Source: Spirochaetaceae bacterium
Lineage (GTDB): Bacteria > Spirochaetota > Spirochaetia > Treponematales > Breznakiellaceae
Direction of reading: 5' to 3'
Assembly (NCBI GenBank): GCA_031279015.1
Contig: JAITJI010000102.1
Span: 20,057 to 84,056, forward strand
DNA: 64,000 nucleotides
The notes below the pieces were generated by a model. It did not search any database. It was not told where the DNA came from and saw only the letters and a program-made list of their open reading frames with translations. A program made the translations under genes and the position numbers. This document shows, in pieces, positions 8,017 through 15,418 of this stretch. Each line of letters starts with the position of its first letter. Within the stretch, counting starts at the first letter, position 1.

Positions 8017-9615
8017 ATGTCAGATATGAAAAAGAACCCGGCGCTGGTTACCAAAATATGTTTGTTGCTGGTGATAGGCGCCTTTGTGTTTTCCTTCATG
8101 CCCCGGGTTCTGGCCCAGTCTTCGGAAGCTGCCGGGCCCCGGAACGCGGAGGGGGGGGGACGGATTCCCGGTACGATGCTGGTTGCCCCCGCCGCGGGAA
8201 CCATGCTCAGGTACGCGGTGGAGGAGGGGAGCGGCGTAAGCACGGGGACGGTGGTGGCCTATATCAGCGTCAACAATGTGGAGCAGCCCCTGACGGCCAC
8301 ATCCAAAGGGACGGTCCGTTTTTACGCGGCCCCCGGCGCGGCCTTTGCGGAAAAAGACCGGCTGGCGGAGATCGAAATTGTCCCCATCTCCTTTCGCAGT
8401 TTTGCCCGGAATATCGCCGAAACCACGGGCCTCTACGCCTTTATCAAGGGTTCCGGTGAGAAGGGAACTCCCAAAACCGCCGTAACCCCCGCGGGGGAAA
8501 CCATCAGGGTCTTCGGCTGGATGGAACTGCTCATGGTGGCGGTGGGTTTCCTCATCGTGTACCTTGGGGCGGTCAAGGGCTTTGAGCCCCTGCTTCTCAT
8601 CCCCATCGGTTTCGGCACCATTTTTGCCAACGCCCCCTTTGCCGGTATGGGAAACCCCCCGCACGGGTTCCTCCATATCATCTACGAAAGCGGGGTGGGG
8701 AACGAATTTTTCCCCCTGATCATCTTCATGGGGATCGGGGCCATGACCGATTTCGGCCCCCTGATTGCCAATCCCAAGACCGCGCTCTTGGGGGCCGCGG
8801 CCCAGTTCGGCGTATTCGGCACCCTTTTCGGTATTTCCCTGACCAACTCCCTGGCCGACAAACTGCCGGGCGTTTTGTTTAACCTCAAGGAAGCCTGTTC
8901 GGTGGCCATCATCGGCGGCGCCGACGGCCCCACCACAATCTACATCTCGGCGAAGCTGGCTCCCCATCTTCTGGCCACCGTGGCGGTGGCGGCCTATTCC
9001 TACATGGCCCTGGTGCCCATCATCCAGCCGCCCATCATGAAGCTCCTCACCACCAAAAAAGAACGGCTCATCAGGATGAAGCAGCTCCGGCCCGTGGCTA
9101 AAGTGGAAAAGATTCTCTTCCCCCTGGTGGTCTTTGTCCTGTCCATCCTCCTTATCCCCTCCGCGGCGCCCCTCATCGGCTGCCTTATGTTCGGGAACTT
9201 TATCCGGGAATGCGGGGCGGTGGAGCGGCTGTCCAAAACCCTCCAGAATGAGCTGATCAACATCGTGTCGATCTTCCTGTCCCTGGGGGTGGGAAGCCAG
9301 ATGACCCCCGACCGCTTCCTGAATTCCAAGTCCCTGATTATCGTGGTCATGGGCCTCTTGGCCTTTTCCATCGCCACCGCCACGGGGATTCTGGTGGCTA
9401 AATTCATGAACCTGTTCCTCAAAGAGAAGATCAACCCCCTCATCGGTTCCGCCGGGGTTTCCGCGGTGCCTATGGCCGCCCGGGTTTCCAACAAGGTGGG
9501 TCTGGAGGCCGATCCGGGGAACTTCCTCCTGATGCACGCCATGGGCCCCAACGTTGCCGGGGTGATCGGAACCGCCATAGCGGCCGGGGTCATGATAGCC
9601 GTGTACGGGGGCTGA
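8017..9615 (+). CDS. oadB: Na+-pumping oxaloacetate decarboxylase beta subunit with N-terminal biotinyl-like domain
   Basis: A 532-residue membrane protein, about 100 residues longer than ordinary OadB. Residues 10-32 form a signal-like helix; residues about 52-121 resemble a biotinyl/lipoyl fold ([15 protein letters not shown] parallels the OadA domains) but have Asn87 where the biotin lysine should be. From about residue 163 the canonical OadB channel begins, with multiple helices and the conserved GGADGPT motif that carries the essential Asp, and GPNVAGVIG near the C terminus. The channel part couples decarboxylation of carboxybiotin to Na+ export. The extra domain may dock with OadA or be a relic; its side of the membrane is unclear. 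The gene follows oadA by 27 bases. Confidence 0.92.
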   Translation: MSDMKKNPALVTKICLLLVIGAFVFSFMPRVLAQSSEAAGPRNAEGGGRIPGTMLVAPAAGTMLRYAVEEGSGVSTGTVVAYISVNNVEQPLTATSKGTVRFYAAPGAAFAEKDRLAEIEIVPISFRSFARNIAETTGLYAFIKGSGEKGTPKTAVTPAGETIRVFGWMELLMVAVGFLIVYLGAVKGFEPLLLIPIGFGTIFANAPFAGMGNPPHGFLHIIYESGVGNEFFPLIIFMGIGAMTDFGPLIANPKTALLGAAAQFGVFGTLFGISLTNSLADKLPGVLFNLKEACSVAIIGGADGPTTIYISAKLAPHLLATVAVAAYSYMALVPIIQPPIMKLLTTKKERLIRMKQLRPVAKVEKILFPLVVFVLSILLIPSAAPLIGCLMFGNFIRECGAVERLSKTLQNELINIVSIFLSLGVGSQMTPDRFLNSKSLIIVVMGLLAFSIATATGILVAKFMNLFLKEKINPLIGSAGVSAVPMAARVSNKVGLEADPGNFLLMHAMGPNVAGVIGTAIAAGVMIAVYGG

Positions 9616-9627
9616 GAAGCAAAGGCC

Positions 9628-9646
9628 GCGGTTCCGCCGGAACCGC
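9628..9646 (+). other. Hairpin after oadB without a T-run
   Basis: GCGGTTCC and GGAACCGC form a perfect 8-bp stem with a 3-base loop, 12 bases after the oadB stop. No T-run follows, so it is not a typical intrinsic terminator; it could protect the 3' end of the oad transcript. Confidence 0.5.
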
Positions 9647-9659
9647 CATAGCTGATCTA

Positions 9660-9688
9660 TTGTCAGGACGGCTCCGGTAGTTCATTAT
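9660..9688 (+). promoter_or_regulatory. Candidate sigma-70 promoter with start site at the ATG of the next gene
   Basis: TTGTCA (9660-9665), 17 bases, CATTAT (9683-9688). The predicted transcription start, 7 bases past the -10, is 9695, the A of the ATG of the following gene, which has no Shine-Dalgarno. This suggests a leaderless transcript. Confidence 0.45.
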
Positions 9689-9694
9689 AGATGT

Positions 9695-10996
9695 ATGTTG
9701 CTTCATGGATTCAGGTTTCGGGTGGCGGTGTTTTTTTTTCTGTTAGCCGGCGGTTTTCTTTTTGCGCAGAATATGGCCAGGGAAGGCGGATTGGGCCGGG
9801 GGGACTACCTGACCCTGAAGATCGCCGTTATGGGGCCCGGGGACGAACTTTACTTTTGGTGGGGGCACATTGCCCTGGTTATTGAGGATCGGGTTACCGG
9901 GGAAAGCCGGTTTTATGATTACGGGATCTTCTCCTTCGACACGGAAAATTTTTTTGTTAATTTTGCCTTTGGCCGGCTTCTCTATCACTGCGGGGCATCC
10001 CGGACGGAATCGAATTATAACGCCTATCAAAGGACCAACCGGGACATTACGGTCTATACCCTGGACCTTCCGGCGGCGAAAAAAGAGGAGGTCCGGGCCT
10101 TTGCGGAATGGAATGTCCTCCCGGAAAACCGGGATTACTACTACCATCACTTTAAGGATAACTGCGCCACCCGGATTCGGGATATTATCGATCTTGCCAC
10201 AGACGGACAATTTAAGGAAGCCTTTGGAGAAGCCCCGGGCCGTTATACCCTGCGGCAGCACGTCCGCCGGCATACCTGGTTTTCCCCCTTCTTCGACTGG
10301 CTTCTCAATTTTTTCATGGGTCAGGATATTGATACTCCCATCACAGTATGGGAGGAGATGTTTCTGCCGCAGGAGATCGGGAATCGTATCGAAGATTTTT
10401 CCTTGCAGGATTCTGCCGGGGGGGAGCGGAAACTGGTGCGTTCTGTGGAGATCCTGAATCTGGCGCTGAACCGTCCGGTGGTGCTGGATGTTCCCCGCCG
10501 GCAATGGCCCCGGGAACTGGTCTTGGGCCTGGCGATTGCGGCGGTCCTGGCGTTCCTCTTCCACATGGAGCAGAAAAGGCCGGAGGCGGGGCGGATTTTC
10601 CTGGGGATAGTGCAAAGCCTCATCGGTTTTTTTTTCGGTATGGCGGGGTCGATCCTCTTTTTTATGATCTTTTTCACCAATCACGATTACACCTACCATA
10701 ACAGCAATATCCTCTATATCAATCCCCTTCTTCTGGCGGCGGTGCCTTTGGGGATCCTTCTGGCGGGTTCAAAAAACAGCCGGAGGCGGCGGCGGGCCAG
10801 GATGCTCCTGCGCTGCCTCTGGACCTATGTATTTTTTGGGGGCATCCTCACCATGGCGATCAAGGCGCTCCCCGGTTTTTATCAGCAAAACCAGGTTACC
10901 CAGGCCCTGGTCCTGCCCTTTGCCCTGGTTTTGAGCTTTGCGCCGGGCTGGATAACGGGTCTGTGTCGAAGTTTTCTGGGGAAAAGACGGGGTTAA
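9695..10996 (+). CDS. Lnb/DUF4105-like exported membrane protein
   Basis: A 433-residue protein. Residues 1-24 are a signal peptide (FRVAVFFFLLAGGFLFAQ). Residues about 35-240 match the DUF4105 / Lnb N-terminal periplasmic family, with the typical GHIALVI start, the FYDYG motif and NCATRIRDIID, holding a conserved Asn-Cys pair often proposed as a cysteine-protease-like centre. The last 180 residues hold about five membrane helices and a basic C-terminal end. The ATG at 9695 lacks a Shine-Dalgarno, but gives a proper signal peptide; an ATG 4 bases earlier is out of frame. It stands 79 bases after oadB and 15 bases before lipA. Function is unproven in this family. Confidence 0.78.
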   Translation: MLLHGFRFRVAVFFFLLAGGFLFAQNMAREGGLGRGDYLTLKIAVMGPGDELYFWWGHIALVIEDRVTGESRFYDYGIFSFDTENFFVNFAFGRLLYHCGASRTESNYNAYQRTNRDITVYTLDLPAAKKEEVRAFAEWNVLPENRDYYYHHFKDNCATRIRDIIDLATDGQFKEAFGEAPGRYTLRQHVRRHTWFSPFFDWLLNFFMGQDIDTPITVWEEMFLPQEIGNRIEDFSLQDSAGGERKLVRSVEILNLALNRPVVLDVPRRQWPRELVLGLAIAAVLAFLFHMEQKRPEAGRIFLGIVQSLIGFFFGMAGSILFFMIFFTNHDYTYHNSNILYINPLLLAAVPLGILLAGSKNSRRRRRARMLLRCLWTYVFFGGILTMAIKALPGFYQQNQVTQALVLPFALVLSFAPGWITGLCRSFLGKRRG

Positions 10997-11011
10997 TCCC
11001 GGGGCGGAAGC

Positions 11012-11980
11012 ATGAAAGACGCTAATCCTTCCGGTATGGTTAATGGCATGAAGGTTCCGTCCCCCCGTATGGAAGGGCTTGTTACGCCGGTCCTCCCGAA
11101 GCCCGGGTGGATTCGGGTCCGGATGCCATCGGGAGACACCTGGAAGCAGGTGAGTCTCATCCTTGAGAGATACCGGCTCCATACCGTCTGTGATGAGGCC
11201 CGGTGTCCCAACAAGGGTGAATGCTGGGGGGCGGGGACGGCAACCTTTATGCTTATGGGGGATATCTGCACCCGTTCCTGCCGGTTTTGTGCGGTGGCGA
11301 CAGGCCGGGAGGGACATCCCCTGGAACAGGGGGAAGGGGAGGGGATCGCCCGGGCGGCGGAGGAACTGGGTCTTAGGTACGTGGTCCTTACGTCGGTTGA
11401 CCGGGATGATCTTCATGACCGGGGGGCGGGCCATTTTGCTTCCTGCGTCGGGGCCATTAAGGACCGCCTCCCCGGCGTCAAGGTAGAGGTTCTTATTCCC
11501 GATTATACTGAAGCCGAATTATCCTCCCTTCTGCGGGCCGCCCCGGATGTAATCGCCTGCAATGTGGAAACCGTCCGTTCCCTCCAATGGATACGGGACC
11601 GGCGGGCATCCTTTGATAAGACCCTTGCCTGTCTCCGGGCCGCCAAATCGGGGGGCGCTCCGGTAACCAAGTCCAGTCTCATCCTGGGCTTTGGGGAAAA
11701 ACAGGACGAGGTTCTCTCTGCCATGGATGAACTCCGGGCTGCGGGGGTGGATATCCTCGTCATGGGGCAGTATCTTAGACCCACCGCAAAACAGCTTCCC
11801 GTGGCCGAATACCTCAGCCCGGAACAGTTTGAAGACTATGCCGAAGAGGGGCGGCGCCGGGGCTTCTCCGCGGTGGTTTCTTCCCCCCTTGCCCGGACCA
11901 GTTACCATGCCCTTGACACCGCCAACATTGCCTTTGCTCCCGGTGGCGGAACTTCCGGTACCGGTGGTAATAGCGCATGA
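11012..11980 (+). CDS. lipA: Lipoyl synthase
   Basis: A 322-residue radical-SAM enzyme that inserts two sulfurs into octanoyl groups on carrier proteins such as E2 subunits or GcvH. Both iron-sulfur sites are intact: the auxiliary cluster motif CDEARCPNKGEC (C-x4-C-x5-C) and the radical-SAM motif CTRSCRFC (C-x3-C-x2-C). The barrel motifs LTSVDRDDLHDRGAGHF, EVLIPD and MGQYLRPT are as expected, and the C-terminal conserved Arg-Ser-Ser-Tyr is present in the form ARTSYHA. About 35 extra residues precede the core. It overlaps the next gene by 4 bases (ATGA), and together with the two ligase genes forms a lipoate-supply operon. Confidence 0.95.
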   Translation: MKDANPSGMVNGMKVPSPRMEGLVTPVLPKPGWIRVRMPSGDTWKQVSLILERYRLHTVCDEARCPNKGECWGAGTATFMLMGDICTRSCRFCAVATGREGHPLEQGEGEGIARAAEELGLRYVVLTSVDRDDLHDRGAGHFASCVGAIKDRLPGVKVEVLIPDYTEAELSSLLRAAPDVIACNVETVRSLQWIRDRRASFDKTLACLRAAKSGGAPVTKSSLILGFGEKQDEVLSAMDELRAAGVDILVMGQYLRPTAKQLPVAEYLSPEQFEDYAEEGRRRGFSAVVSSPLARTSYHALDTANIAFAPGGGTSGTGGNSA

Positions 11981-12282
11981 TACGGATAGAAGGGGTGGGA
12001 AAACCGCCGGATTGTAAACTCATCCGGGTGTATGCGGAACTGGAGGGGAATAGCATCAGGACCATCCGCATCCGGGGAGATTTTTTTGCCAGCCCTGAGG
12101 AAGCCTTTGACCGGGTAGGGGAGGGGCTTTCCGGGGTTTCCCTGACGGATCTGGCCGGAACCTTTGACGCGCTGCTGCGGGAGGGGGCAATCGAGGCCTT
12201 TGGCATCAACGGCGCGGGAGTAGCCGCGGTGTTGGCCGCCGCCCTGCCGGCGGCAGGGCCGGAGGGAGGGCCGGTATGGTGA
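11977..12282 (+). CDS. Lipoate-protein ligase C-terminal-type small protein (LplB-like)
   Basis: A 101-residue protein resembling the separate C-terminal accessory domain of lipoate-protein ligase, with the family core IRTIRIRGDFFASPEEAF followed by a helical part and LREGAIEAFGI. In archaea such as Thermoplasma the ligase is known to be split into catalytic LplA and accessory LplB, both needed for lipoate activation. Here the small gene comes first, overlapping lipA by 4 bases and the catalytic-part gene by 7 bases, which fits a two-protein ligase. The assignment is by motif and context, so moderate certainty. Confidence 0.72.
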   Translation: MIRIEGVGKPPDCKLIRVYAELEGNSIRTIRIRGDFFASPEEAFDRVGEGLSGVSLTDLAGTFDALLREGAIEAFGINGAGVAAVLAAALPAAGPEGGPVW

Positions 12283-13103
12283 GAAAAAGTATGGAAGCCG
12301 ATTCCGGCCTGTCTCTTCCCCTTCCATTCAGGCTCCTCAGGACCGGTTATCATAATTGTTTCTACAACATGGCCCTGGATGAGGCCCTCCTGGAATCGGT
12401 TTCCCGGGGCAGGTCTCTTCCCGTGCTGCGGTTCTACGGCTGGGAGCCCTGGGCGGTATCGGTAGGCTATTTTCAGGGACTGGAGGATGAGGTGAACCTG
12501 GAGGCCTGTAAAGCCCGGGGGATCGATGTGATCCGCCGTATCACCGGCGGTGGAGCGGTCTTTCATCATGCCGAACTCACCTACAGTATCATCATGCCTG
12601 ATTCCCATCCTCTGGCGGGGGAGTCTATCCGGGAATCCTACCGGAGCCTCTGCGCCGGTATCATCCGGGGCCTTGCTCTCCTGGGGCTTGAGTCCCAATT
12701 TGAGCCGATTAATGATATCCTCTGCGGGGGCCGTAAAATATCCGGAAACGCCCAAACCCGCAGGGCAGGGACCATCCTCCAGCATGGCACGATTCTGCTG
12801 GATATTGATGTGGACCTTATGTTTGAACTGCTCAACATTCCGGAAGAAAAAAACAGGGGGCGGCTCATCCGGGATGTAAAAGAACGGGTCACCAGCCTCC
12901 GGAACATGGGGGTCTCCTCCGGTTTTGGGGAGGCGGTTCAGTGTTTTACCGAAGGGTTCCGTCAGGCCCTGTCCCTGGAGTTTTCGGAAGAGGATGCACT
13001 GTCCCCGGTCTACCCCGGAGGCCCCGGGGCGGCTGAAGAAGGGCGGGCGCTGGAATTGGCCGCCGGAAAATTTGCCTCCCCTGAATGGCTCTACAAGCGC
13101 TAA
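12276..13103 (+). CDS. lplA: Lipoate-protein ligase catalytic subunit (LplA family)
   Basis: A 275-residue member of the biotin/lipoate ligase fold. It has the family motifs RRITGGGAVFHHAELTYS (substrate loop) and GGRKISGNAQTRR, whose lysine contacts the lipoyl-adenylate, and HGTILLDID. It ends where the LplA catalytic domain ends and lacks the C-terminal accessory domain, which seems to be supplied by the 101-residue gene just upstream. Start taken at the overlapping ATG; a second ATG 15 bases on is also possible. An octanoyltransferase (LipM-like) role is an alternative since LipA is next door. Confidence 0.88.
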   Translation: MVRKSMEADSGLSLPLPFRLLRTGYHNCFYNMALDEALLESVSRGRSLPVLRFYGWEPWAVSVGYFQGLEDEVNLEACKARGIDVIRRITGGGAVFHHAELTYSIIMPDSHPLAGESIRESYRSLCAGIIRGLALLGLESQFEPINDILCGGRKISGNAQTRRAGTILQHGTILLDIDVDLMFELLNIPEEKNRGRLIRDVKERVTSLRNMGVSSGFGEAVQCFTEGFRQALSLEFSEEDALSPVYPGGPGAAEEGRALELAAGKFASPEWLYKR

Positions 13104-13322
13104 TCTCCCTGGCGGACAGTACGCCCGGTACGGACAAGGGCCCTGAAATGCCTTGACCACCGGCATACCGCCGGACATTTGGGTATACCAAAACGGCGGA
13201 TCGGTGTACCTGACTATTGAACAATTCTTGTTTTTTCTGGAGTCAAGTTCAGGACATACCCCCGCGGTTACAAAAATTCCATACGCATCCCGGCAGACTA
13301 CCCACAGGTAGTTCCTAACCGT

Positions 13323-13328
13323 TATACT
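13323..13328 (+). promoter_or_regulatory. -10-like hexamer placed for a leaderless start
   Basis: TATACT lies so that transcription would begin at 13335, the A of the next gene's ATG. No good -35 is seen 16-18 bases upstream and no Shine-Dalgarno is present. The 230-base gap before it holds nothing else recognisable apart from small imperfect hairpins. Confidence 0.3.
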
Positions 13329-13334
13329 TATGGC

Positions 13335-14450
13335 ATGGTTCGTTCCGTCTTTTTTTTGTGCATGTTGTTTCTTCTGGCCCTTCCCCCGGTAACGGAAGCG
13401 GAAGAAGCGGCGGATCGGGATGTTCCTGCCGCCGGGTCCGGAGCACAGTTGCAGGAGGCGGCGCCGGATGCTGCCGGTGAACCGCCCTTCATCCCCATAA
13501 GCCGTCTGGTTGAGGCCCTCCATTCCGGGTTCCCGTCCTGGCGGCCGGACTGGCCCTTTTCAATGCCCGCCGATGCCTTTCTCGTTTCCGGAGACTGGTC
13601 CGCCGTCAGCCTTTCCGGGCCCTTCGGGGAGTTGACCCTGAGGCGGAATGGAGACGGATCCCTCTCCGCCTTTCCCTTTTTTTACGGGGGGATTTTTTTC
13701 CCCGTCGATGTCAGCTATGACGACCGGGGGATCCTGGCGGGTTTTACCGTCGGTTCCGGCATCCCCCTCAGGATCGATTTTCTTGAATCCGGGGACCCCC
13801 TCCCGGTCCTGATCCGGATTATGCGGGAAGACGCCGTGTACTTTGTCCTTATCCGTTATACCGATGCCCTGGTCATGGAAACCTGGTACGATGAGGCCGG
13901 CGGGGCATTGGGGGTTTACTCCTGCCGCTATGATTCAATCGCCGGGGAACGCCGGCCCGTCTCGGCTGTTTTCAGGAGCGACGGAGGCGAAATAGCCGAG
14001 GAATACGCCTATGACAGCCTGGGAAATATCACCGCCATAGCATCCCCGGCAGGGCTTTTTTCCGCCCTCTATACCGGCGGGCCCTGTCCCCGGTACTGGA
14101 GAATCCGGGCCGCTTTGCCCGGGCCGCCGGAAACGGGGACGGAGGATTCGGCTCCCGAAGCACCGCAGCCGGAAGGGGATTCTCCCGCCTTCAGCGCCGC
14201 CTTTATCACCCTGCAGTGGGATGAGGATGGCTCCCTTGTCCGCCTGAGCGGTGAACCCGGAACGGACACCCCGGAGGCATCATCCCTTGACGGGGAGGAG
14301 CGATTCGACAGAGGATATGCATATTCCCGGGACGGGCAGGGTAACTGGACGGAACGGCGGGAAATTGTCCTGGTCCGCCGATTCGGGTATCTTGTGCCGG
14401 AGGGGGAATTTGTCCTGCGGCGCCGGATAGAGTACCGGGCAGGAGAGTAG
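13335..14450 (+). CDS. Exported hypothetical protein with YD-like repeats
   Basis: A 371-residue protein not assigned to a named family. Residues 1-22 are a signal peptide (VFFLCMLFLLALPPV, cleaved near TEAEEA). The rest is beta-rich, with several tyrosine/aspartate repeats of the RHS/YD style: SYDDRGILAGF, YDEAGGALGVYSCRYD, EYAYDSLGNITAI and GYAYSRDGQGNWTER. Such repeats build beta-sheet shells in surface proteins; here they are few, so it is probably a periplasmic or outer-membrane-associated treponeme protein. It overlaps no neighbour upstream; the small gene downstream starts 1 base after its stop. Confidence 0.68.
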   Translation: MVRSVFFLCMLFLLALPPVTEAEEAADRDVPAAGSGAQLQEAAPDAAGEPPFIPISRLVEALHSGFPSWRPDWPFSMPADAFLVSGDWSAVSLSGPFGELTLRRNGDGSLSAFPFFYGGIFFPVDVSYDDRGILAGFTVGSGIPLRIDFLESGDPLPVLIRIMREDAVYFVLIRYTDALVMETWYDEAGGALGVYSCRYDSIAGERRPVSAVFRSDGGEIAEEYAYDSLGNITAIASPAGLFSALYTGGPCPRYWRIRAALPGPPETGTEDSAPEAPQPEGDSPAFSAAFITLQWDEDGSLVRLSGEPGTDTPEASSLDGEERFDRGYAYSRDGQGNWTERREIVLVRRFGYLVPEGEFVLRRRIEYRAGE

Positions 14451-14451
14451 T

Positions 14452-14703
14452 GTGTCATCGGTCGATTGGAGGGATATCAAATACAAGGAGACCCTTGAAG
14501 AGGAAGTTCAGGGCCTTATGCGCCGCAGGAAAGCAGACCCGCAGTGCCGGGTGGAGGATCTGGAGGGGGTGCTGCGTCACCTCTACCTTATGGATGGCGC
14601 CGATTGGGGGGGCCGGGGGGAATTACAGGGTATTATCCTGGCTGCCACAATAGCCGCCTATGAGCACATCATCGCGGAGTGGAAGGCGGAGAAGGAAAAT
14701 TGA
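14452..14703 (+). CDS. Conserved small hypothetical protein (83 aa)
   Basis: An 83-residue, charged, mostly helical protein starting with GTG one base after the upstream stop, so it is probably translationally coupled. No signal peptide or membrane helix. The middle, RVEDLEGVLRHLYLMDGADWGGRGELQGI, reads like a short all-helical domain rather than random translation, and the codon use matches neighbours. Function unknown. Confidence 0.6.
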   Translation: MSSVDWRDIKYKETLEEEVQGLMRRRKADPQCRVEDLEGVLRHLYLMDGADWGGRGELQGIILAATIAAYEHIIAEWKAEKEN

Positions 14704-14796
14704 TAAAAAAAGTGTTACCATATACCGGGGAAGTTGTTATAATTGTGTAAGCAGATGGATAATTGAACTGTTTTCTATTCCTCCTTCCCCTTTTCT

Positions 14797-14830
14797 GCCC
14801 CGGGGTTACTCCTTTCCCCGGGGCTTTTTT
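14797..14830 (+). terminator. Intrinsic terminator
   Basis: GCCCCGGGG and CCCCGGGGC form a perfect 9-bp GC stem with a 10-base loop, followed directly by TTTTTT. It would end the transcript of the two hypothetical genes upstream, or a short RNA started at the promoter-like site near 14720-14743. Confidence 0.85.
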
Positions 14831-14858
14831 GTATATGAGGATTCCGCTGTTGATCGAT

Positions 14859-14881
14859 ATTCTATTCATATCGAATAGAAT
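14859..14881. promoter_or_regulatory. Perfect 9-bp inverted repeat, possible operator
   Basis: ATTCTATTC and GAATAGAAT are separated by 5 bases. AT-rich and lying between a terminator and the next gene, it has the size and symmetry of a repressor-binding site. No T-run follows, so it is not a terminator. Confidence 0.45.
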
Positions 14882-15118
14882 GATATATAGTAGGGTTGTT
14901 TGGAAACTTCAGTTGCCGAACAAATTTTGTTAAAAGATGCAGGTTCGTCGAATTAAAAATTTGCCGACCCTTTGGTGTGCAGGCTTTAGCCTGGAAGTTA
15001 CAGGACGGGTGTTGTATGAAAGTCCAAGACAAGCAGCCGGTTTGTCGAACAAGTCTATTGACTTACAAAGAAAATTGTCTTGAAAAACAGCGTCCGCAGT
15101 AATGGGCAGGAGGTATCT

Positions 15119-15397
15119 ATGGAATGGCGAGCGAGTCATATTCTGGTTAAAGACCGATCTAAGGCGGAAGATATCCTACGGCGTATCAAACAGGGGGCTT
15201 CCTTTGAGGCCCTGGCCAGGGAATTTTCAACCTGTCCCTCAAAATCATCCGGGGGGGATCTGGGCTGGTTTGGGCCGGGGAAGATGGTCGCCCCCTTCGA
15301 ATCGGCGGTTAAAAGGATTTCCCCCGGTTCGGTAGGGGATGTGGTACAGACCCAATTCGGGTATCATATTATCAAGTGTACCGGCAGGAAGGATTAG
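15119..15397 (+). CDS. Parvulin-type peptidyl-prolyl isomerase
   Basis: A 92-residue single-domain parvulin (PpiC family) without signal peptide, so cytoplasmic. The family pattern is complete: ASHILVKDR at the start, FEALAREFSTCPS, the GGDLGWFGPGKMV loop, and FGYHIIKC at the end. The active-site His-Cys-His type positions are represented by ASHI, STCPS and YHII. ATG at 15119 was chosen because AGGAGG lies 8 bases upstream; the frame is open slightly further up but those residues are not parvulin-like. It is followed 21 bases on by an HD-GYP gene. Confidence 0.9.
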   Translation: MEWRASHILVKDRSKAEDILRRIKQGASFEALAREFSTCPSKSSGGDLGWFGPGKMVAPFESAVKRISPGSVGDVVQTQFGYHIIKCTGRKD

Positions 15398-15418
15398 TAT
15401 TGCCTTGGGAATTAGTGA

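Larger units (their letters stand above)
14704..15118 (+). other. 415-base non-coding gap with terminator, palindrome and possible structured RNA
   Basis: The only gap over 300 bases. It has lower GC than the flanks. It holds a promoter-like pair (TTACCA, 17 bases, TATAAT ending 14743), an intrinsic terminator at 14797-14830, a 9-bp palindrome at 14859-14881, and from about 14890 to 15060 a stretch with no open frame but RNA-like features, including the hairpin CAGGCTTTAGCCTG. A small RNA of about 80 bases could run from about 14750 to the terminator. The last 170 bases could be a leader or a decayed structured RNA. Confidence 0.5.

Noticed and set aside
8020..9537. A 505-codon frame antisense to oadB
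   Set aside because: Shadow of a strongly conserved membrane protein; sequence is low-complexity and rich in His, Gly and Gln.
11814..13523. A 569-codon minus-strand frame covering lipA 3' end, lplA and the following gap
   Set aside because: It is antisense to two well-recognised lipoate genes, lacks domains and crosses the gap only by chance openness.
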